This document shows, piece by piece, positions 60,793 through 64,000 of a stretch of DNA of 64,000 nucleotides. Numbering within the stretch: position 1 is the first letter of the stretch; each line of letters begins with the position of its first letter. The DNA is taken from assembly GCA_052379845.1 (NCBI GenBank), contig JBQTCF010000019.1; one strand, 5' to 3'. Below the pieces are notes generated by a model that was not told where the DNA came from, did no database searches, and saw nothing but the letters and a program-made list of their open reading frames with translations. The stretch is from Roseinatronobacter sp052379845. Its GTDB lineage: Bacteria > Pseudomonadota > Alphaproteobacteria > Rhodobacterales > Rhodobacteraceae. The translations under genes were made by a program, and so were the position numbers.

Positions 60793-61164
60793 ATGCCAAC
60801 GATCCAACAGCTGATCCGCAAGCCGCGGCAGCCTAAAGTCAAGCGCTCCAAGTCGCAGCATCTGGAGCAGTGCCCCCAGAAACGCGGCGTTTGCACGCGC
60901 GTCTACACCACCACACCGAAGAAGCCGAACTCGGCCATGCGGAAGGTTGCCAAAGTGCGCCTGACAAATGGTTACGAGGTGATCAGCTACATCCCGGGTG
61001 AAAAGCACAACCTGCAAGAGCACTCGGTCGTGCTGATCCGCGGCGGTCGCGTAAAAGACCTTCCCGGTGTGCGCTATCACATCCTGCGCGGTGTTCTGGA
61101 TACTCAGGGCGTCAAGGATCGTAAGCAGCGCCGTTCGAAATACGGCGCGAAGCGTCCGAAGTAA
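60793..61164 (+). CDS. rpsL: Ribosomal protein S12
   Basis: This 123-residue decoding-site protein is complete. TTPKKPNSAMRKVAKVRL carries K43/K44, and RGGRVKDLPGVRYH carries K88 and D89 (the methylthiolation site); both are wild-type, consistent with streptomycin sensitivity. The ATG at 60793 gives the universal MPTIQQLIRKPR; the longer frame upstream is not conserved. rpsG follows by twelve bases. Confidence 0.98.
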   Translation: MPTIQQLIRKPRQPKVKRSKSQHLEQCPQKRGVCTRVYTTTPKKPNSAMRKVAKVRLTNGYEVISYIPGEKHNLQEHSVVLIRGGRVKDLPGVRYHILRGVLDTQGVKDRKQRRSKYGAKRPK

Positions 61165-61176
61165 GGAGAGTTCCAG

Positions 61177-61647
61177 ATGTCTCGTCGTCACGCCGCTGAA
61201 AAGCGCGAAATTCTGCCTGACGCCAAATTTGGTGATAAGGTTCTGTCGAAATTCATGAATAACCTGATGATCGACGGCAAGAAATCGGTCGCGGAATCGA
61301 TTGTCTATAACGCGATGGACCGCGTCGAAGGCAAACTGAAGCGCGCCCCTATCGAAGTGTTCCATGAAGCACTCGAGAACATCAAACCCTCGGTCGAAGT
61401 TCGTTCGCGCCGTGTTGGTGGTGCTACCTATCAGGTGCCCGTCGAGGTTCGCCCCGAGCGCCGCGAAGCGCTTGCGATTCGCTGGTTGATCAAAGCTGCG
61501 CGCACCCGCAACGAAAACACGATGGAAGAGCGTCTTGCAGGCGAACTGGTTGACGCCGTCAACTCGCGCGGTTCCGCCGTCAAGAAGCGTGAAGACACCC
61601 ACAAAATGGCCGATGCCAACAAGGCATTCAGCCACTATCGTTGGTAA
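61177..61647 (+). CDS. rpsG: Ribosomal protein S7
   Basis: This 156-residue primary 16S rRNA-binding protein of the 30S head has MSRRHAAEKREILPDAKFGD and VGGATYQVPVEVRPERREAL. AAGGAGAG lies before the ATG. It is the second gene of the str operon; the E. coli S7 regulatory site would be in the rpsL-rpsG gap, but only twelve bases are present here, so that mode of control is unlikely. Confidence 0.98.
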   Translation: MSRRHAAEKREILPDAKFGDKVLSKFMNNLMIDGKKSVAESIVYNAMDRVEGKLKRAPIEVFHEALENIKPSVEVRSRRVGGATYQVPVEVRPERREALAIRWLIKAARTRNENTMEERLAGELVDAVNSRGSAVKKREDTHKMADANKAFSHYRW

Positions 61648-61683
61648 TCTTCGACCACTCGTCAAGCCAAAGGACCCTATACC

Positions 61684-63801
61684 ATGGCACGCGAATACCC
61701 ACTTGAGCGCTACCGCAATTTCGGGATCATGGCGCATATCGACGCTGGCAAGACCACGACGACCGAGCGGATTCTGTTCTACACCGGCAAGTCGCACAAG
61801 ATCGGCGAAGTTCATGATGGTGCGGCCACCATGGACTGGATGGAGCAGGAGCAAGAGCGCGGAATTACCATCACCTCTGCTGCGACAACCACGTTCTGGG
61901 AAAAAACCATCGACGGGGCAACGCCGCTTAGTGAAAAGCACCGCTTCAACATCATCGACACCCCCGGCCACGTTGACTTCACTATCGAAGTTGAACGTTC
62001 GCTGGCTGTGCTTGATGGCGCAATCTGTCTGCTGGACGGTAACGCCGGTGTTGAACCGCAAACCGAAACCGTGTGGCGTCAGGCTGACCGTTACAAGGTG
62101 CCGCGGATTGTGTTCGTCAACAAGATGGACAAGATCGGCGCGGATTTCTTCAACTGCGTGAAGATGATCAAGGACCGCACTGGTGCGACTGCGCTGCCTG
62201 TGCAACTTCCAATTGGTGCCGAGGACCAGCTGGAAGGGATCATTGACCTGATCTCCATGGAAGAATGGACCTGGAAAGGCGAAGATCTTGGCGCAAGCTG
62301 GACACGCCAGCCCGTCCGTGACGACCTGAAAGATCTTGCCGACGAATGGCGCGCAAACCTGATCGAGACTGTTGTCGATCAGGATGATGACGTCATGGAA
62401 GCCTATCTTGAAGGCAACGAACCAGATCAGGAAACGCTGCGCCGTCTTATCCGCAAGGGCACACTGGCGCTGGATTTCGTGCCCGTCTGCACAGGGTCTG
62501 CGTTCAAGAATAAAGGTGTTCAACCGCTGTTGAACGCGGTCATCGATTACCTGCCCGGTCCTTTGGATGTGCCGGCCTATATGGGTTTCGATCCCAAGGA
62601 TGAGACTGAGACGCGCAACATTGCACGTTCGGCCAAGGATGATGACCCCTTTGCAGCGCTGGCGTTCAAAATCATGAACGACCCCTTTGTTGGTTCGCTG
62701 ACGTTCACCCGTGTCTATTCCGGTGTCATTTCCAAGGGCGATCAGATCCTGAACTCTACCAAAGGCAAGAAAGAGCGCGTCGGTCGTATGATGATGATGC
62801 ACTCCAACTCGCGCGAGGAAATTGATTGGGCGGCTGCGGGCGACATTATTGCGCTGGCCGGTCTGAAAGAAACCACAACAGGGGACACATTGTGCAACGC
62901 GCAATCGCCTGTGGTTCTGGAAACAATGACATTCCCCGATCCCGTGATCGAGATTGCTGTTGAGCCGAAGACCAAGAATGACCAGGAAAAGATGAGCCAG
63001 GGTCTGGCACGCCTTGCCGCAGAGGACCCCTCTTTCCGGGTGGAAACCGACCACGAGTCCGGTCAGACCATCATGAAGGGCATGGGCGAACTGCATCTGG
63101 ACATTCTGGTTGACCGTCTGAAGCGTGAATTCAAGGTTGAAGCGAATATCGGGGCGCCGCAAGTGGCCTACCGTGAAACGATCAGCCACAAAGTTGAGCA
63201 TACCTATACCCACAAGAAGCAATCCGGTGGGTCCGGTCAGTTCGCTGAAGTGAAGTTGGAAATTACCCCGACCGAACCCGGCGAAGGCTACAGCTTCGAA
63301 TCGCGCGTCGTCGGCGGGACTGTTCCGAAGGAATATATCCCCGGTGTCGAAAAAGGTGTCGGCAGCGTCATGGATTCCGGTCCGCTGGCCGGGTTCCCTG
63401 TGATCGATTTCAAGGTCGCGCTGCTGGACGGCAAGTATCACGATGTCGACTCCTCAGTCATGGCGTTCGAAATCGCTGCGCGTATGTGCATGCGCGAAGG
63501 TCTGAAGAAAGCGGGTGCCAAGCTGTTGGAACCGATGATGAAAGTCGAAGTGGTGACACCGGAAGAATATACCGGTTCCATCATTGGCGATTTGACATCG
63601 CGTCGCGGGCAAGTCACCGGGCAGGACCAACGCGGCAACGCAATCGCAATTGATGCGTTTGTGCCGCTGGCCAATATGTTCGGCTATATCAACACCTTGC
63701 GTTCCATGTCATCGGGCCGTGCGAACTTCACCATGCAGTTCGACCATTACGAACCCGTGCCGCAGAACGTGTCTGACGAAATCCAGAAAAAATACGCCTG
63801 A
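61684..63801 (+). CDS. fusA: Elongation factor G
   Basis: This 705-residue translocation GTPase is complete. G motifs are AHIDAGKTTTTER (P-loop), RGITITSAA (switch I), DTPGHVDF (switch II) and NKMDK. Domains II to V follow, with GMGELHLDILVDRL in domain III. The N-terminal MAREYPLERYRNFGIMAHID is typical of proteobacterial EF-G1. Confidence 0.98.
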   Translation: MAREYPLERYRNFGIMAHIDAGKTTTTERILFYTGKSHKIGEVHDGAATMDWMEQEQERGITITSAATTTFWEKTIDGATPLSEKHRFNIIDTPGHVDFTIEVERSLAVLDGAICLLDGNAGVEPQTETVWRQADRYKVPRIVFVNKMDKIGADFFNCVKMIKDRTGATALPVQLPIGAEDQLEGIIDLISMEEWTWKGEDLGASWTRQPVRDDLKDLADEWRANLIETVVDQDDDVMEAYLEGNEPDQETLRRLIRKGTLALDFVPVCTGSAFKNKGVQPLLNAVIDYLPGPLDVPAYMGFDPKDETETRNIARSAKDDDPFAALAFKIMNDPFVGSLTFTRVYSGVISKGDQILNSTKGKKERVGRMMMMHSNSREEIDWAAAGDIIALAGLKETTTGDTLCNAQSPVVLETMTFPDPVIEIAVEPKTKNDQEKMSQGLARLAAEDPSFRVETDHESGQTIMKGMGELHLDILVDRLKREFKVEANIGAPQVAYRETISHKVEHTYTHKKQSGGSGQFAEVKLEITPTEPGEGYSFESRVVGGTVPKEYIPGVEKGVGSVMDSGPLAGFPVIDFKVALLDGKYHDVDSSVMAFEIAARMCMREGLKKAGAKLLEPMMKVEVVTPEEYTGSIIGDLTSRRGQVTGQDQRGNAIAIDAFVPLANMFGYINTLRSMSSGRANFTMQFDHYEPVPQNVSDEIQKKYA

Positions 63802-63808
63802 TCGGTGT

Positions 63809-63860
63809 GGCGGGACCATATCCCGCCCTACCACCACGCAGTAGGGTGGCGCATGCCACC
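63809..63860 (+). other. Overlapping hairpins in the fusA-tuf gap
   Basis: Three stems occur in 52 bases: GGCGGGA/TCCCGCC (63809-63827), CCCTAC/GTAGGG (63826-63846) and GGTGGC-GCAT-GCCACC (63845-63860). The middle stem shares two bases with each neighbour, so the outer pair and the middle stem compete at their edges. No T-run follows. They may tune tuf expression or mRNA processing relative to fusA, by inference. Confidence 0.5.
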
Positions 63861-63889
63861 ACACCCAACAAGATTAAGGAGAAGCCAAA

Positions 63890-64000
63890 ATGGCAAAGCA
63901 AAAGTTTGAACGCAATAAACCGCATGTGAACATCGGGACGATCGGGCATGTTGACCACGGCAAGACCACGCTGACGGCAGCGATCACCAAGTATTTCGGC
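63890..64000 (+). CDS. tuf: Elongation factor Tu, N-terminal part
   Basis: The first 37 codons are present, cut by the end of the window. MAKQKFERNKPHVNIGTIGH and the P-loop GHVDHGKTT are unmistakable. AAGGAGAAG lies seven bases before the ATG. It completes the str operon order rpsL-rpsG-fusA-tuf. Confidence 0.97.
   Translation, partial: MAKQKFERNKPHVNIGTIGHVDHGKTTLTAAITKYFG

Noticed and set aside
60637..63441. A 934-codon minus-strand open frame opposite rpsL, rpsG and fusA
   Set aside because: It crosses three ribosomal-operon genes and has no recognisable domain.
1..64000. tRNA or rRNA genes, CRISPR arrays, insertion sequences, prophage or plasmid genes, replication origin
   Set aside because: All sizeable gaps between genes were read; none showed a cloverleaf, regular spaced repeats, transposase or integrase coding, or clustered DnaA boxes.

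Overview
The window looks like a core-genome segment of an aerobic or facultative alphaproteobacterium of the order Rhodobacterales. The evidence is a moderately high GC content, an FnrL-type regulator next to hemN, the gene order ccoNOQP-ccoGHIS, a homocysteine methyltransferase (Bmt) next to a free corrinoid protein, a divergent pheA / membrane-anchored cytochrome c pair, DUF1476 next to purC, and leuS-DUF3576-lptE-holA. Genus assignment from sequence alone would be a guess. No tRNA, rRNA, CRISPR array, insertion sequence or prophage is visible.

Layout. 0-3.4 kb (minus strand): the end of an ABC exporter operon, a corrinoid protein, Bmt and a DUF1476 (F1-ATPase zeta-like) protein. 3.5-6.5 kb: purC, purS and purQ, with an alcohol dehydrogenase between purS and purQ. 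6.5-9.8 kb: a DctB/DctD-like two-component system whose regulator lacks the sigma54-contact loop. 10.3-14.7 kb: RNase E, CcdA and a DUF1489 protein. 14.9-20.4 kb: DUF3576 lipoprotein, leuS (with an unusually long segment before KMSKS), lptE, holA and a GST. 20.4-21.9 kb: pheA and a membrane-anchored cytochrome c, divergent. 22.1-29.2 kb: YejABEF peptide importer and a glycosyltransferase.

29.2-41.4 kb is a microaerobic/anaerobic respiration island: hemN, fnrL, a universal stress protein, cbb3 oxidase (ccoNOQP) and its assembly genes (ccoGHIS). FNR-type boxes lie in each of its main intergenic regions. One perfect box between ccoP and ccoG precedes two abutting hairpins and is not explained by ccoG alone. 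41.5-48.7 kb: lpxL-type acyltransferase, gshA, a membrane protein, rsmE, ubiA, an OmpA-domain protein and a small coiled-coil protein. 49.0-58.7 kb: rplJ-rplL-rpoB-rpoC. 58.8-60.5 kb: a glycosyltransferase and a DMT exporter. 60.8 kb to the end: the str operon rpsL-rpsG-fusA-tuf, cut off inside tuf.

The most unusual signals are: (1) a dispersed ~105-base repeat in four copies, each able to form two hairpins with compensated base changes, whose edges often supply the stop codons of flanking genes; (2) a leader before bmt with two mutually exclusive pairings, one covering the ribosome-binding site; (3) a DctD homologue with a GAFTGA-sized deletion and an altered Walker B; (4) a LeuRS with a ~100-residue segment of atypical codon use; (5) an FNR box plus tandem hairpins in the ccoP-ccoG gap that could be a small RNA gene.
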